64,000 nt of DNA from Cafeteria roenbergensis (lineage: Eukaryota; Sar; Bigyra; Bicosoecida; Cafeteriaceae), in the NCBI GenBank assembly GCA_008330645.1, contig VLTN01000068.1:1-64000 (forward strand). Direction: 5' to 3'. The position numbers were made by a program, and so were the translations under genes. Under the pieces are notes generated by a model that was not told the origin of the DNA, did not search any database, and saw only the letters and a list, made by a program, of their open reading frames with translations. Each line of letters begins with the position of its first letter. Positions within the stretch are counted from its first letter, which is position 1. This document shows, piece after piece, positions 9,928 through 21,900 of the stretch.

Positions 9928-12807
9928 TCAGTCGGACTTGGCCACGCGAGGCGCCCGCAGCTTCGGGACCTGCGACGCGCCTCCAGCTGCACCGGTCGGG
10001 GCTGCTCCCCCGACTGGCAGCGCCAGCAAGTCATCGTCCCCGCTCACCCCCAAGTCGGCGAATGCAGCATCAATCGCCGCGTCGCCCCCGTCCTCGCCGT
10101 CGCCATCTGTGAAGCGGAAATCGTCGCCTTCGCCCGGGACCAGAGCACCGTCATCGTCCCACGGCATTGTCTCCTCCTCGGCATCAGCGTCGGCGCGCAT
10201 GGCCTTGTACTCGGCCGAGGCCGGGGCGCCCGCCGAACCGCCTGCCATTGAGCCGCCGAACGCAGGCTTGCCGGACGCGCCCCACCCTGAGCTGCCGGCC
10301 CCGCGCCTGCCAGCCTTGCCGCTCCACCAGTCACGCAACGCCTGCAGGGCCCACAGCGACACCGACACAATGCGGGTCAGCGTGAACCTCATGCACCCCG
10401 CAGTGGCCGGGCCCCACCCCTTGGGCCGGGAGCTTCCCACGGACTGGCTGTACTGCACAGCGCAGAGGCCGATGGCGACGGTGAGGGACCCGATGAGGAG
10501 GATCCAGCGGGAGGGCGCGAGGTTGTGGTGCCAGGAGGAGTCCGGGCACAGCGTGGGGACGCCAGGGTGCGTCACGCCGCCGGCGCACGTGTCCCCGGAC
10601 ACCTTCCGGTAGCCGTCCGTGATCATGTACGTCGCGCCGGCCGGGCAGTTCATGGGGATGGCCGCGGTGGCCGGCACGGAGAGGTCGCGCACGCAGGGCC
10701 CGCCCTGGAGATCGCGCTTGTAGCCGACGTCGCACTCGAAGTCCATCTCCGTGCACTCGCAGTGGGAGAGCTCGCGGCTGCGCTCGAGCTCCTCGCCGTT
10801 GAAGCAGGTGGCCAGGCGCTTGCGGCGCACGTACTGGACCTTGTGGCCGAGCAGGCAGCCGTCCTGGTTGGGCCCGGCGGAGGGGGTCCAGGTCTCGTAG
10901 TCGGACTCCTCCGAGTCGGGAACGTCCACGCCGACGCACGCGCGCTGGTGGAGGTCGGCAAAGTCGACGTGGAAGATGGCGCCGATGCGGGCGGCGTTGG
11001 AGCTCTCCCGCGTGCCGTAGACGAGGAACCGCGTGGAGGTGGCTCCGGGCTCGATCATGATGTTGTCGATGAGCACGGGGGTCGTCGTGAAGTCGTACGA
11101 CTCCCAGGTGGCGCCCTCATCCCAGCTGTACTGGATGGACGTGACCGGGCGCTCGTCGAAGGCCATGACGATGATGCCTCCGTGGTCGCCAAACTCGTAA
11201 ATGTGCGACCCCTCAGCCACCTCGTACCACTCGTGGCCGCCGTCGCGGGAGAGGTAGGTGTTGATGGAGCCCTCGCGGAAGCAGAGGCGGTCGCCCACGC
11301 ACCCAGTGGCCATCATCATGCCCACGGCCGACTCGGTGGCGTAGAAGGGGCCGAACACGTCGGTGACGCCGTGGAGGTGGAGCGAGCAGTGCTTGCCCTG
11401 CGCCGGGCAGCGAATCGGGGCGCCGTTGGCGCGGGTGCGGGGCGGGTTGAGGTACTCCCACACGCCCCCCTTGTCAAAGGTGATGACGGTGCGGACCACC
11501 GGGGTCACGACAGCGCGCTTGGCCTTGCCGCCCTTGGAGGCCGCAGCCTTGCTGGAGGGCGTCGAGTCCTGGCCCATGGAGGAGCTTCCGATGAAGTGCT
11601 GGTCCGCGGCCTCGATCTCGTCTGCGTTGTCGTAGTAGTTGGCCACGTACACGCCCTCAAGGCTCTGCAGCTTCTCGAAGTCGCACTTGCCGTTCTCGTC
11701 GCGGCGGTTGTAGGGCAGGCTGAGGCTGAAGTTGGTGCCGAGGGCGTTGCTGGCGTAGACGTTGCCCCACTTGGACTTCTCGCCAAGGTGGTTGACGTGG
11801 AGGAAGACTGTGCCCTCGGAGGTGTCCAGGATGGTGTACGAGTGCTGGCGGATGTCGTACGGCATGCCGACCAGCCGCGTGTGGCGGCCGCCATCGGACG
11901 AGAGGACGAGGGAGACGTGCTCCGCGCGGGCGTCCACCTGCGCGATTGCGAGGAAGAGGTCCGTGAAGAGGAACCTGTTGCCGCGCTTGACGATGGTGCG
12001 GCTGTTGACGAAGAGGTCCTCGGTGATGAACAGGTCCACGCGGTGGTCCCACTGGCCGAACCGCTGGGTGCCCTTCTTCTCCACGAGCGCGGAGTAGATG
12101 ATGGTCTCCTGGGGGTAGTCGCCCGCCATGTTGTTGCGCATCGAGTGCGCCCACTCGAACTGGACCACGTAGTCGTGGAGCATCTTCCAGTTCTTGCCGC
12201 CGTCCAGAGACGCAAACAGGCGCTTGTAGCACGCGCCCGCCGCTGCGCGGTCGCCGCACCGCTCGCTGAGGCCGGCGGCCAGCATCATGTCCGTGTTCTT
12301 GGGGTGCAGGCGAATCTCGCCAAGCTTCTCAGCGGCGCCGACAGCCTCGTACGTGGCGCCGCCGTCCCGCGTCAGCAGATGCATGCCGTTGTCACCAGTG
12401 AAGAAGACCATGTTGGGGTCCGCTGGGGACTTGATCATGGAGGTGACGGCCTGGATCGTCTCCGAGGGGTGGAACTGCCAGGTGAGCTTCTGGAGCAGGT
12501 GCATCTGACTCACCCACGTCTTGCCGCCGTCCCCGCTGCGGTACAGCATTTTGCCGACCGACTGAACAAACACCGTGTCGCTGTGCTCGTCCCCGACCCA
12601 CGCAATGTCCTGCACTCCGGAGTCGATGATCTTCTCGTTCACTCCGATGGTTGCGGCGGCGGTGTTCACGGACCCGGGGGCCGAGGCTGCAGCTGACGCC
12701 ACTTGGGCTGCCGCGATGTCCGTCTTGAACCCGATCGACGGCTGCGACTGCGCAGAGGCCAGTGCCACGGCGCAGGCCAGCGCCAGAGCGGCGACAACCG
12801 AGCGCAT
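9928..12807 (-). CDS. Sortilin/VPS10 sorting receptor, 959 aa
   Basis: Type I receptor that carries luminal cargo from the Golgi to endosomes or vacuoles, by family. MRSVVAALALACAVALASAQ is a signal peptide. The VPS10 propeller (residues about 40-640) shows Asp-box blades such as YRSGDGGKTW, FASLDGGKNW, YLSRDGGHEW and YSWDEGATW. The Cys-rich 10CC-like module follows (CVGVDVPDSEESDYETW, CECTEMDFECDVGYKR). A single transmembrane helix, WILLIGSLTVAIGLCAVQY, lies near residue 775. The cytosolic tail is acidic and holds DDDLLAL, a DxxLL signal of the kind bound by GGA adaptors. One VPS10 domain is present, as in animal sortilin, not two as in yeast Vps10. Intronless. Confidence 0.94.
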   Translation of the reverse strand: MRSVVAALALACAVALASAQSQPSIGFKTDIAAAQVASAAASAPGSVNTAAATIGVNEKIIDSGVQDIAWVGDEHSDTVFVQSVGKMLYRSGDGGKTWVSQMHLLQKLTWQFHPSETIQAVTSMIKSPADPNMVFFTGDNGMHLLTRDGGATYEAVGAAEKLGEIRLHPKNTDMMLAAGLSERCGDRAAAGACYKRLFASLDGGKNWKMLHDYVVQFEWAHSMRNNMAGDYPQETIIYSALVEKKGTQRFGQWDHRVDLFITEDLFVNSRTIVKRGNRFLFTDLFLAIAQVDARAEHVSLVLSSDGGRHTRLVGMPYDIRQHSYTILDTSEGTVFLHVNHLGEKSKWGNVYASNALGTNFSLSLPYNRRDENGKCDFEKLQSLEGVYVANYYDNADEIEAADQHFIGSSSMGQDSTPSSKAAASKGGKAKRAVVTPVVRTVITFDKGGVWEYLNPPRTRANGAPIRCPAQGKHCSLHLHGVTDVFGPFYATESAVGMMMATGCVGDRLCFREGSINTYLSRDGGHEWYEVAEGSHIYEFGDHGGIIVMAFDERPVTSIQYSWDEGATWESYDFTTTPVLIDNIMIEPGATSTRFLVYGTRESSNAARIGAIFHVDFADLHQRACVGVDVPDSEESDYETWTPSAGPNQDGCLLGHKVQYVRRKRLATCFNGEELERSRELSHCECTEMDFECDVGYKRDLQGGPCVRDLSVPATAAIPMNCPAGATYMITDGYRKVSGDTCAGGVTHPGVPTLCPDSSWHHNLAPSRWILLIGSLTVAIGLCAVQYSQSVGSSRPKGWGPATAGCMRFTLTRIVSVSLWALQALRDWWSGKAGRRGAGSSGWGASGKPAFGGSMAGGSAGAPASAEYKAMRADADAEEETMPWDDDGALVPGEGDDFRFTDGDGEDGGDAAIDAAFADLGVSGDDDLLALPVGGAAPTGAAGGASQVPKLRAPRVAKSD

Positions 12808-13265
12808 TCCTGCTGCGCAGCCGAAAACGGCGGGAGGAGAGCATCACGGCGCGCCGTAGACGCTGCTCGATCGCGCCTGAAGCGCTGCAGCCGTGCGGCA
12901 CAAAGGCCCCGCAGCGGAGCGCCCTCGGGCGCGCCAAGCGGGGGAGGGCGACGCGAGCCACAGGCTGGGGAAATGGCTGCCGGCCGCGCGCATATCGCTT
13001 GGAGTCGAGCCGCGCACCGCGGCCGTCCCCAGCCCTCCCGCGCCCGCTTGCCGCGCGGCATGGCCAGGCGCGCAATGTGGCACGACGGCGGGTCACTCAC
13101 CTTGCGCGCGCAACGCCCCCTGCAGGCGCCACAAGGTGCCGGGAGGGCCGCCCGTCTGCTGCGGTGCGGTGGCCTGCCGTGTTGCTCTGCCCGCGGCTCT
13201 GCCGGGCGGCAGGCTGCCTCTGCCGCTGCGGGCGCCCGCAGGTCCGCGCCACAGGCGTGGCCAAG
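12808..13265. other. Divergent promoter region, sortilin / aspartyl hydroxylase
   Basis: 458 bases between two start codons on opposite strands. Very GC-rich. I see no clear motif and no gene. Confidence 0.5.
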
Positions 13266-14170
13266 ATGGCTGCGGTGTCAAAGGGCGGCATCGTTCGGTT
13301 CGCCAGCAAGGCGCGGCCCTTTCCGTCGCTGCTTTGCGTCCCAGGCCTGTACCAGCGGCCCGTTTGGCCCACCGAGTGAGCAGCCGCCGCGCGCTTGCTG
13401 CGCGGCCTGGCCACGGGGCAGCCAGGCCGGCCGGGAGCGGGGGCCGGGCGCCCGCTTTGCGCCTCACAGGGCGCGCCCGGGCGGCTGCGGTGCTCGTCGA
13501 TCGGGCCCTGCTCTCCGCTTCGCTGTGCCGCCGAGGTCGCAGGTCCATCCCGTGGATGGGCGCGCTGCGGGCTGCCATTCCAGACATCGTCGCCGAGTAC
13601 AAAGCCGTTGCCGAGGCGGGGACGCTGCAGAACGATTATTCGCTCAAGGACGGGGAGGCGACGCTCCACAAGGCGGGCAGCACGGCAGAGCCGGACGTGT
13701 CTGACGCGGGCCGCTGGGAGTGGCTGAGCTACGTGCAGCAGGGGCGGCGGAACGCGGCCTTTGCCGCCGAGTGCCCTCGCACCGTGGAGGCCCTGGAGTC
13801 CATCCCGGACTTCATGCCGTCCGCCGGGGCCATGCCCTTCTCCTACGCGTTCTTCTCAGTCATGCACCCGGGGACCGCCATCGAGTCGCACTTTGGCCCC
13901 ACCAACGCCCGCCTGCGCGTGCACGTGCCGATCATCGTGCCGGACGGGGAGCAGGCCAAGCTGACCATTGCTGGGGAGGAGCTGCCGTGGCGCGAGGGCG
14001 AGCCGGTGGTGTTCGACGACTCCTTCGAGCACGCGGCGCGCAACGACAGCCCGGCACAGGAGCGGGTGCTGCTGCTGTTCGACATCTGGCACCCGCACCT
14101 GTCGCGCTCCGAGCGCGAGTCCATGTGCGCCATGTTTGACGACGCGAGGCAAAAGGGGTGGCTGTCGTAG
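13266..14170 (+). CDS. Aspartyl/asparaginyl beta-hydroxylase family dioxygenase, 245 aa
   Basis: Fe(II)/2-oxoglutarate dioxygenase of the AspH/LpxO group. Exons 13266-13375 and 13543-14170 (phase 2). The start MAAVSKGGIVRFASKARPF leads to PSLLCVPGLYQRPVWPT, the usual substrate-side opening. The iron ligands are H153 in ESHFGPTNARLRVHVP and H200 in FDDSFEHAARND. Their spacing of 47 is close to that in mammalian AspH, which also lacks the usual acidic third ligand. The final DIWHP matches the family. There is no signal peptide or membrane helix, so the enzyme looks cytosolic, unlike animal AspH. The substrate cannot be told. Confidence 0.86.
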
Positions 14171-14443
14171 CCAGCTATTTTCAGCCGCGGCGCGTCTCTG
14201 TTGTGCGCGGCGTGCCAGGCGGTGGCGTGGCAAGGCGGAGAGCTACGGCGCCAGTGCCCCAGAATGGGCCCTTGCGTGACGAGACTGCTGCTCCGCCCCC
14301 CCGCCTGCGCCGCCGCGCGGCTCGCACAAATTAAGGGCAGAGTTGCACTGCTGCCGCGCCAGACCCCAAGAGCACACCGCTTGCGGAAGCTCAGCGGTAC
14401 ACGGGGCCCCGCGCCCTGGCTACTCTGGCTGGCGTCCAGACAG

Positions 14444-17014
14444 ATGATCGCGCCGCGCCCGTCGAGCAGCGCCGTGGAGGGGGGCGGCGTTGCGACGTGC
14501 CGACACTGTCGGGCCGCCAGGGTGCTGGTTGCCGCGGTTGCATTGGCATGGGTGCTCGCCGTGCCAATCGCTGGCGCAATCTCGAACCGGTGAGTGCGGG
14601 CGCGTGTGCGCGCTCGCCATTGCAGCGCAGGCTTGCTCCTGGTCGTGCCCGTGCGGGCCAGGGACGCCCTGCGAGAACGCAAACGCCGAGGCAGGAGACG
14701 CGTCTGCGAGAACGTTTCATTCTGGAAGCGCGGCCGCGCGGCCAACGAGCCGGTTCCCGGCCGCGTCACAGCGCACAACCCGCTACCAACGTTACTTTCG
14801 CAGCATTCGAGGGGGCATGCCCCCGAAAATCCCCAACCCGCCCGGCGGGGGCGACATTTGGACTCACGACGGCGGCAACCGGATCGTGATGGCGGGCGCG
14901 ACTGGCCTGTTTCTGGCGGTGAGCGCGCTCCGCCCGGGCAAAGGGCTCGTCGTCGGCACGCACTACATGTTGGTGTCGTACTTTGCCTTTTTTGTCGGCT
15001 GGGGAACGTACTTTGCCATCGGGCATGAGCGCAACGCGAGGCAGCGCGTCGGCAGCTTCGACTGGCTGTACGGCCCGATCACCGACGTCTTCGGCGTGGA
15101 TGGCGGGCAGCGGCTTCTGTGGCGGGACCTGCTGGCCATGAGCCTGCGCGGGAGCATGCAGTCGGTGCCCCAGGGCATCGCTCTCCTGCTCGCCGGCTTC
15201 GGACCGCTGCCCATGTTCAGCGGCCTCATGATGGGGTGAGTCGTCGACCGCTCGCGACTTCCGGCGCTAGGTGCTGCTGCCTGCCAGCGGCTGGCCACTC
15301 GCTGCTCCGTGGCCCGCTGCGCTGCACCGCGAGTCGCAGGCCGCTCTACTGGCTCGCGTTTCAGATGCCTTCCATCAAGACGGACCCGCCCAAGGGGTAC
15401 TTCGACCGGGGCACCGAGCTGGGAGAGGCCGCCTTCGGCTACTGGCTGTGGGTCTGCATCGCGCTGGCCATGCTCGTGTTTCATGTCCGGGGCCAGTGCT
15501 CGCTTGCTCCGGCCGACGAGCGAGACGCCGTGAGGACGTCATCGTGCACCCTGTGCGGCTGCGTGCCGGCGGGGCGTGTGTGCCCTGCGGCTTGCCACGA
15601 CTCCGAAGGCGATCGCTTGGTGCTCAGCCTCCCGGGGGCCGAGCAGGTGCTGGGAGGCAACGGCGCTCCCTGCTGCTTCGTGTGCCTGCAGCCGTGCGGA
15701 GCCTGCGGTCGGGGGCCAAGAAACGCCGCGGGGTACAGGGCGATGTCGTGTCCCCGTCTGGGCGGGCCGCCTGGCGAGGACGACGCAAGGGTGTGCTGCT
15801 GCCTGGTGCCGTCCCAAGCGGAGATGCCGCCTGCGGGGGCAAGGCCCGCCGGTGTGCAAACTCTTTGCGGCCTTCGCCCCGTCCTCTGCCGCCCATGGAT
15901 TGCCCTTTCCGAGGAGATCGTGGCCGCGCCAGTCTCGTGGCTCTCGGGGCCGGCCTGCGTCCTCCTGCACCTGTTCCTTCTCACGCACGAGGTGCTGTTT
16001 GCGCTGTCTCTGGCGTCCTATTCCCATGTGCACCAGAAGGACCACCGAAACCACGCACAGACGATGCTTGGCCTCGGGGTGTCGCTCGGCGCGACAGCTG
16101 CTGGCCACCTCGTGCTTGTGAGGGCCCAGTGCCTGGCGGCTGCCGTGGCCGTCCCGCCGGAAGAGGCCGTTGCCACGGCCAGGAGGGGAGGCCCCGCTAG
16201 TCTTGAGGCTTCGCCCTCGCTCCCGGGCCCGCTCCTCAGACCGCTAACCGCTGGGCAGGCCGGTGCAGCGCCGAGAAGCGGCGCCTCGGACGCGTCGGGC
16301 CTTGGAGCAAGGACTCTGTGGGAGCGCTACGTGGCGAGCTCGCGCAGCCGGCGCGCCAAGGCGGAGGGCCGCGTGCTTGCGCCCGCCGAGGCCCGCCGGC
16401 CGCCAGTCGAGTATGGGGCGAGCCAGAGCGTGAACGCTTACGAGGCAGCGGCCTCTAGCGGGACCCTGCTCGGGATAGAAGCATCCCCTCAGCCGGCAGA
16501 CCTGACGGCGCACCTCAGCGACGTGCACAGCGGGCATGCTATCCGCGCGGCGATGGGCGAGGACCCACGGTGGCAAGACGAGGACGGCGAGGCGTCACTG
16601 TCGGCACGGCGGGCGGCGCGCAGCGCGCCCAGGAGCAGCAGCAGCAGCTGCTGCTGCCACAGAGACACCGTTGGCGAATGGGGCTGCTTTGGCGGCATGG
16701 ATGCCTCCGCGGCCATCGCAACGGGCCACCTGGCACCGCTGCTCCTTGAGGCGGCCACGGCACCGCGTGGCGCGACAGCGGCGAGCAGTGCAGAGATCCA
16801 CGGTCCGTCCCGTGCCATGGAGGGCCAAGACTGCATCAGGCTGTGGCTGTGCAGCCGACCGACTGCCAGGAACCTGGCGACCCCGCACGGCGCGGCGCAC
16901 CTGCTTCTTGTTGCCGTTTGCGTTGCTTGGTATGTGGTGTGGTTCTTTGGCACGTTGGTGCTTGTGGGTCTCGACACGCATCCCTGGGGGTCCTGGGCTG
17001 GCGCCTCAGGGTAG
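14444..17014 (+). CDS. Multipass membrane protein of unknown function, 750 aa
   Basis: Not recognised. Exons 14444-14589, 14804-15235 and 15340-17014, all phase 2 junctions with GTGAGT donors and CGCAG acceptors. It begins with a hydrophobic segment (VLVAAVALAWVLAVPIAGAI). Four more likely helices follow in exons 2 and 3: IVMAGATGLFLAVSAL, YMLVSYFAFFVGWGTYFA, IALLLAGFGPLPMFSGLMMG and YWLWVCIALAMLVF. A Cys-rich loop comes next (about residues 245-360, with runs such as CTLCGCVPAGRVCPAAC). After a further helix pair lies a long hydrophilic region, then a last helix, LLLVAVCVAWYVVWFFGTLVL, near the C-terminus. An unseen intron could remove the Cys-rich part, although it is fully open. Confidence 0.6.
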
Positions 17015-17136
17015 CGGAGAGCTTCTTGCTCCACAACGCGGCCAGTCTTGTCGCGCTCGAATGCAGTTGCCAGGGCCCTCGCCGGCGCTGATGGCTGAAC
17101 ATTCACTCATTGGGTCGAAGACTGCGGCCAGGCGCG

Positions 17137-18645
17137 TCACTCAGTCTTTGGCTTGCCTCCCTCCGTTGCGGCCACCTTGGGCCCGTCCGCGCGGCTGAGC
17201 GCCACCTTGTTGGCGCGCTTCCAGTCCGCCCCGACGGCGTCGTTTGCGGCGGCGAGCGACTCCGGGCCAGTCCAGGCTGCCATGAACTTCTCCTCGTCGA
17301 CCTCCCAGTGCGAGCCAGCGTAGTAATCCACGGGGCGGAGGCGCGACTGGATCACGGCGCGCGCCCTGCGGCCGAGGAGCTCGCAGTCAGAGGGCTCAGA
17401 GGAGCCCTCGGGGCTCGCCGCAGGGCTGAGGCCATCGGTGGGGAGGGGGTCGTGGATGGTCACCTCGACGGTGTGCCAGCCCAGCGAGGGGAAGCCCTTG
17501 AGGGGCAAGGCGGCGCGCACGCCGGACATGGTGATGGGAAGCACGGGGACGCCGGCCTCGATGGCGGTCTTGAACGCCCCGAGCCGGAACCTGCGGCGCG
17601 CGGCACAGTCGGGCCAGCGGTTGAGGGGAGCGCGCGAGGAGCGTGGCAGCGACCGCGCAGCAGAGGCGAGCGAAACCCTCGGCACAAGCCGGCGCAGTGG
17701 GCTGGCTCTCCGGCTGACTCTATCGTTGGCTGCGCTCGCGGCGGCTGCCACCCCCAGCCTGATCTCACGGGAGCATGGGGCCGGCCGACCGGCTGCCCTC
17801 CGGGAAGTACAGCACGGACACCCCGTTCTCGAGGAGGGCACGCGTCTTCAAGCGGGAGCTGGTGCGGGACTCAGCGCTCTTGCGGTCCACGGTGATGAAA
17901 CCGCCAAAGTAGAAGAGCTGGCCTGCGGGATGGAAGGGCGGTGCGCGGGGCATGACGGAGGCGCGGCCGCTCGTGGCAGGGGGAGGAGGAGGCGGCGGCA
18001 GCAGCGCAAGTGAGTGCGGAGCAGGCGGAGGCCCGAGGCGCACAGCGGATTCAAAGGGCTGCTCCCGGAGCCAAGGCGGGACCGGGGGGGGCGCGCGACG
18101 CCAGAGGCGGCGTGCTCCCGCCCGCGCTTGCCCTTGGCGGACGCCCGTCCGGCCGCCGGCTCACCGAGAATGGGGTAGAAGAGGAGTGAGCGCTTGATGA
18201 TGCCGCGGAAGTCCCGCTCGCCGAGCAGGCCCATGATGAAGGCGTCTAGGGCCGACGCGTGGTTCGCCACAATGCAGTAGGTTTCCCCGGTGCGGAACTT
18301 TTCGAGGCCCCGGATCTTCACGTTCACAAACGGGGCCGTGGCCAGCTTCGTCACGAACACGTTCACGCTGCGAGTCAAGGGTTGGGCGGCCGCCGCGATT
18401 CGGGCAGCGAACGTGGCCTGCCACACGAGAGCCCCCCGCCCGAGCCCGAGCACGCCATCACACCACGGGATCAGTGGCAGCTTGCGCTGTGGCTGAGCTG
18501 CCGCTCACGTTTGGCAAAAGGTGCTGTGCGGATCGCCCAGCAGCGTGATGGGAAGCGTCACGAGGTCAATCAGCACAGTGATGATGCCCAGCACGCCGAA
18601 AAGCACCATCATCGTCAGAGTGCGAAGCCTGCGGCGCGGGTTCAT
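17137..18645 (-). CDS. 1-acyl-glycerol-3-phosphate acyltransferase-like (PlsC family), 315 aa
   Basis: Acylates lysophosphatidate to phosphatidate in glycerolipid synthesis, by family. Exons 18645-18509, 18367-18165, 17922-17769 and 17590-17137 join in phase. An N-terminal membrane helix (TLTMMVLFGVLGIITVLIDLVTLPITLL) precedes the catalytic HX4D motif NHASALD (H82, D87). Motif II is GFITVDRKS, motif III is FPEGSRS at 153-159, and the PlsC element MLPFRLGAFKTAIEAGVPVLPI is restored only by the last splice. Later residues are ordinary for the family. An upstream in-frame ATG at 18711 would add 22 Pro/Ala-rich residues. It is tail to tail with the unknown membrane gene, 122 bases between stops. 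Confidence 0.92.
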
Positions 18646-18995
18646 GGGGTGGGGGGGCGCTGTGGGCGTCGGGGCGGGCGCAAATGCGGGCCCGCCGGGC
18701 GTTCGCCACATCCACACTCCCCTGAAGCGCCGGGTGCGCTGGTTCCCGGCTCACAGCCTCAAAAACGCATGGTTGTGCTTCCAGAGGCTCATCGCCCCGC
18801 TTTGCTCCCGGCACTGCCGAGGCCGACGGGCCAAGTGCCGGCGCGCGTTCCTGCTTGGCAAACTGCGGCAGAGCTTGAGCGCCGACGAGGGTTGTTGTGC
18901 CGGCCACTCCGCGCCTCCCAGAGCGGTTCTGTAGCGGCGCCGCATCGGAATCAGTGCCCGCTTCGATCTCCCTGTGTCGGCGAGGGCTGGGCGCA

Positions 18996-21900
18996 ATGGA
19001 TGGTGTGGGCCGATCGGAGCGCATCGTTGCGATTTTGTCCGACAGCGCAGCGCCGCCCTCTGCCTTTGCCGCCGCCGCAAGCGCTGCTCTGGAGTCAGAT
19101 GAGCACGGTCTGTTGTGTGGGCCATCGTTTCCGGGGATGAGCTGGGAGGCATGGGCGAGGAGCGCTCGAGCGTGCTCCAGCGCTCGCGGCTCTGCGCTGG
19201 CCGCGCACCTGGAGTCTGTGCTGCTTGTGGCGCTGTCTTGCGCGGGGGCGGACGCCCAAGGCCTCTCAGAGCTTGGCGATGACGTGCGGGTGCTCCCCGC
19301 CCATGCCGCCGTGGCCTTGCCCGTGGCACTCGACATTTGCGCTCGGGCTCGCGGCCCCGTCGCCGCGTCGGCAGCCGTGCTGGCAGCGTCGCTGGCCCGC
19401 GCCTTTGCGGAGCGCTTGTGGAGTGGCGGCGACGCGAGGGATGCCGCGTCTGCGCTGGCTCTGGCCGTCCGCGCAGCCACGGTCCACGCTGTGCGCGCCA
19501 GGCAGCTCCTGCGATGGACGCCACCGCCGCCAGACGTGCCAGCCGAGCCGGCAGCGGCACCCGCCGTGGGAGACACCGCCGCTTCGGCCGCGGCCGCCGC
19601 GGAGGATGGCGGCGCCCGCACCGGCGCGACGCACCCCGACCCGCCTGCCGATGGCTCTGCCTATGGCTCTGCCTATGGCTCTGCCGGAGTGGATGCTGCT
19701 GGAGGGGTCCGTGCCGACGGCTCTGGTTCTGCGGGTGGATGCGCCGAACCCGCTGCGGGTGGGCCGCCCGATCCGGCCAGCAGCGTTGCCGGCGAAGACG
19801 ACGCCGGGCCGCGCGCTGAGAGGCCGGTGTCGGCAGAGGAGGACGCGGCCGGCCAAACGTTGCTCCGCTTGCTGCAGGCTTGCGCTGTGCTGGTTGACGC
19901 AGGGGCCTGCGACGCCGCCGGCTGGGAAAGCCACGCCCAGGAGGACTGCGAAACCGGCGCGCGCGCCGAAGCGCCGCCTGCAGCGGCATCAGCAGCGGCG
20001 TCAGCAGCCACGGCAGCGGCATCAGCAGCGACGGCAGCGGCTGCAGCATCGGCAGCGACAGCGGCCCCGTCCCCCCCCTCGGTGGGTCGCAGGCCAGGCC
20101 TCGGTACGGAGGCCGCTCGGCGCCTCTCGTGCCTCGCGCTCGCATCGCTCGCCTTGCCGCACTCCGCGGCGGTGCTGGCAGCGGCGGATCTAGTGAGGGC
20201 CCTCGGTGACAGGGGGGCCCTGTCCCTGCCGCCGCTGGGATTGGCTCCCCTCGCGGCCCTAGCGCGGGGCGGGGGCGCCGGCCCGGGATCTGGCACCGCC
20301 AGGGACGAGGCGGCCACGGGCGTGCCTACGGCCGCTGGCGCCGACGCGCCCGCCGCGGCCAGTGCGGGGTGGGATGCCGGCTGCCGTCGCGCTGTGCGCA
20401 TGGTGCTGGGGGCAAGGTCCGCTCCGGCCGATGACCGGTCCGTGATGGTCAGGCTCTGCTGGGACATCACCAGGCTGTCAGGCGTCGCCTGGATGCTGCA
20501 GTCGGAGGGAGAGGACGTCGGCGCGGCTGGCCGGGCAGGCCGGGTCCTGACGCTTCTTGTGGCGATGACCGCCGCCGCGGCAGAGCTCAAAGTTGCGCTT
20601 GACGAGAGCGAAGTGGCTCTGCTCCAAGAAGCCCCAACCGAGCTTGACCCCGAGGGTGCGGAGCCGGGACAGGGCGGACCAGGCGGCGACGACCACTCCG
20701 CAGAGACGGGGGGGGCCACCGGCGCGGCGCGGGAAGGCGCCGGCGAGGCCGCCTTGGCGGAGGCAGGCATTGCTGCGGGGCCGCCTGGGCTGGAGGACGA
20801 CTCTAGCGACGACGACACGACCGACGGGGAGGAGGACCAGGAGGGTGACGTGGAGGGCGGCGCCGGGGGGGGCGCGCTTGCAGGCGGCGCGGCGAGGGGC
20901 GGCATGCGGGGCAGGGGCCGGGCCAAGGCGCGCGGGCAGAGCCGCGTGGCCGGCGATAGCTGGCAGGAGCGAGCCGGCGCCGGCGCCAGTGCTGCCGGAG
21001 CGGCAAGCGTTGCCGGGTCGTTGCGGGCAGCTGGCGTCGACGTGGGGAGCGGTGACGACGACGACAGCGACGACGGCGACGACGGCGGCGACCACTTGCC
21101 GCCTGGGGCCCGATCCTCCGTCGCGGGCAGAGCCAAGGCATGGGGCTCCGTATCTCCGCCGGAGATGTCGAGGCAGGCACGCGCGCGCATGGCGCTCCGC
21201 AGGTTCGCCAGGTGGGAGTCGGCGCTCTGTTGCGCCGGCGACCTAATCCTCGCCCTGAGCGCGGCGCTGCAAGCTGCAGCTGCAGAGCCCTCCGACGACC
21301 CTCTCGACGATGAGGCGACGTCGGCGGAGCCGGTGCGCTCGCAGCCGAGTGACCCAGCGGCCGGTGCGGCGCCTGCGGCTGAGGCGTCGGGTGCGGGGGC
21401 GGCTGGGTCCGAAGCGGCTTCGGCCGCATCCGCTGGGGCCGCATCCGCTGGGGCTGCCGCCGATGGGGCTGCCGCGAAGTGTGCTGAGGGCAGTCCTTCC
21501 CCTCTGGCAGAGCCCTGGGCGCTGGTTCGCGAGCGGACGTTGCTCCACGGGGTGGCCATCGTGGCGGCGGAGTGGCTGCTTTCGGCAAGCGCATCGCCGC
21601 TCGCTGGAACATTGTTCAGCCGGTCGGCAGAGCCGGTTGCCGGCGAGTGCCCCACGGCACCCGCGTCCACGTCCCCGACGGGCACGGCATGGAGCGATGC
21701 GGGGTCCATCCCGTGGCGGGCACGCCTCGCTGCCCCGCTGAGCGACGCTGCAGCGCGTCTGCTCGCCCTGCTGCTGGCCGACGACGCCGGCGCGGCAGAG
21801 GAGGCCGCTGAGAGCGCCGCGGCGGCGGCCGCCCGTCTTCGCCCGGTCGCTCCGCGCACAGTGCGCGCCGACGATGCAGCGGCCGCGATGCACCTCTCGG

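Noticed and set aside
10525-12696. Plus-strand open frame of 723 aa
   Set aside because: Antisense of the sortilin VPS10 domain; repetitive Val/Ala/Gly sequence without any domain.
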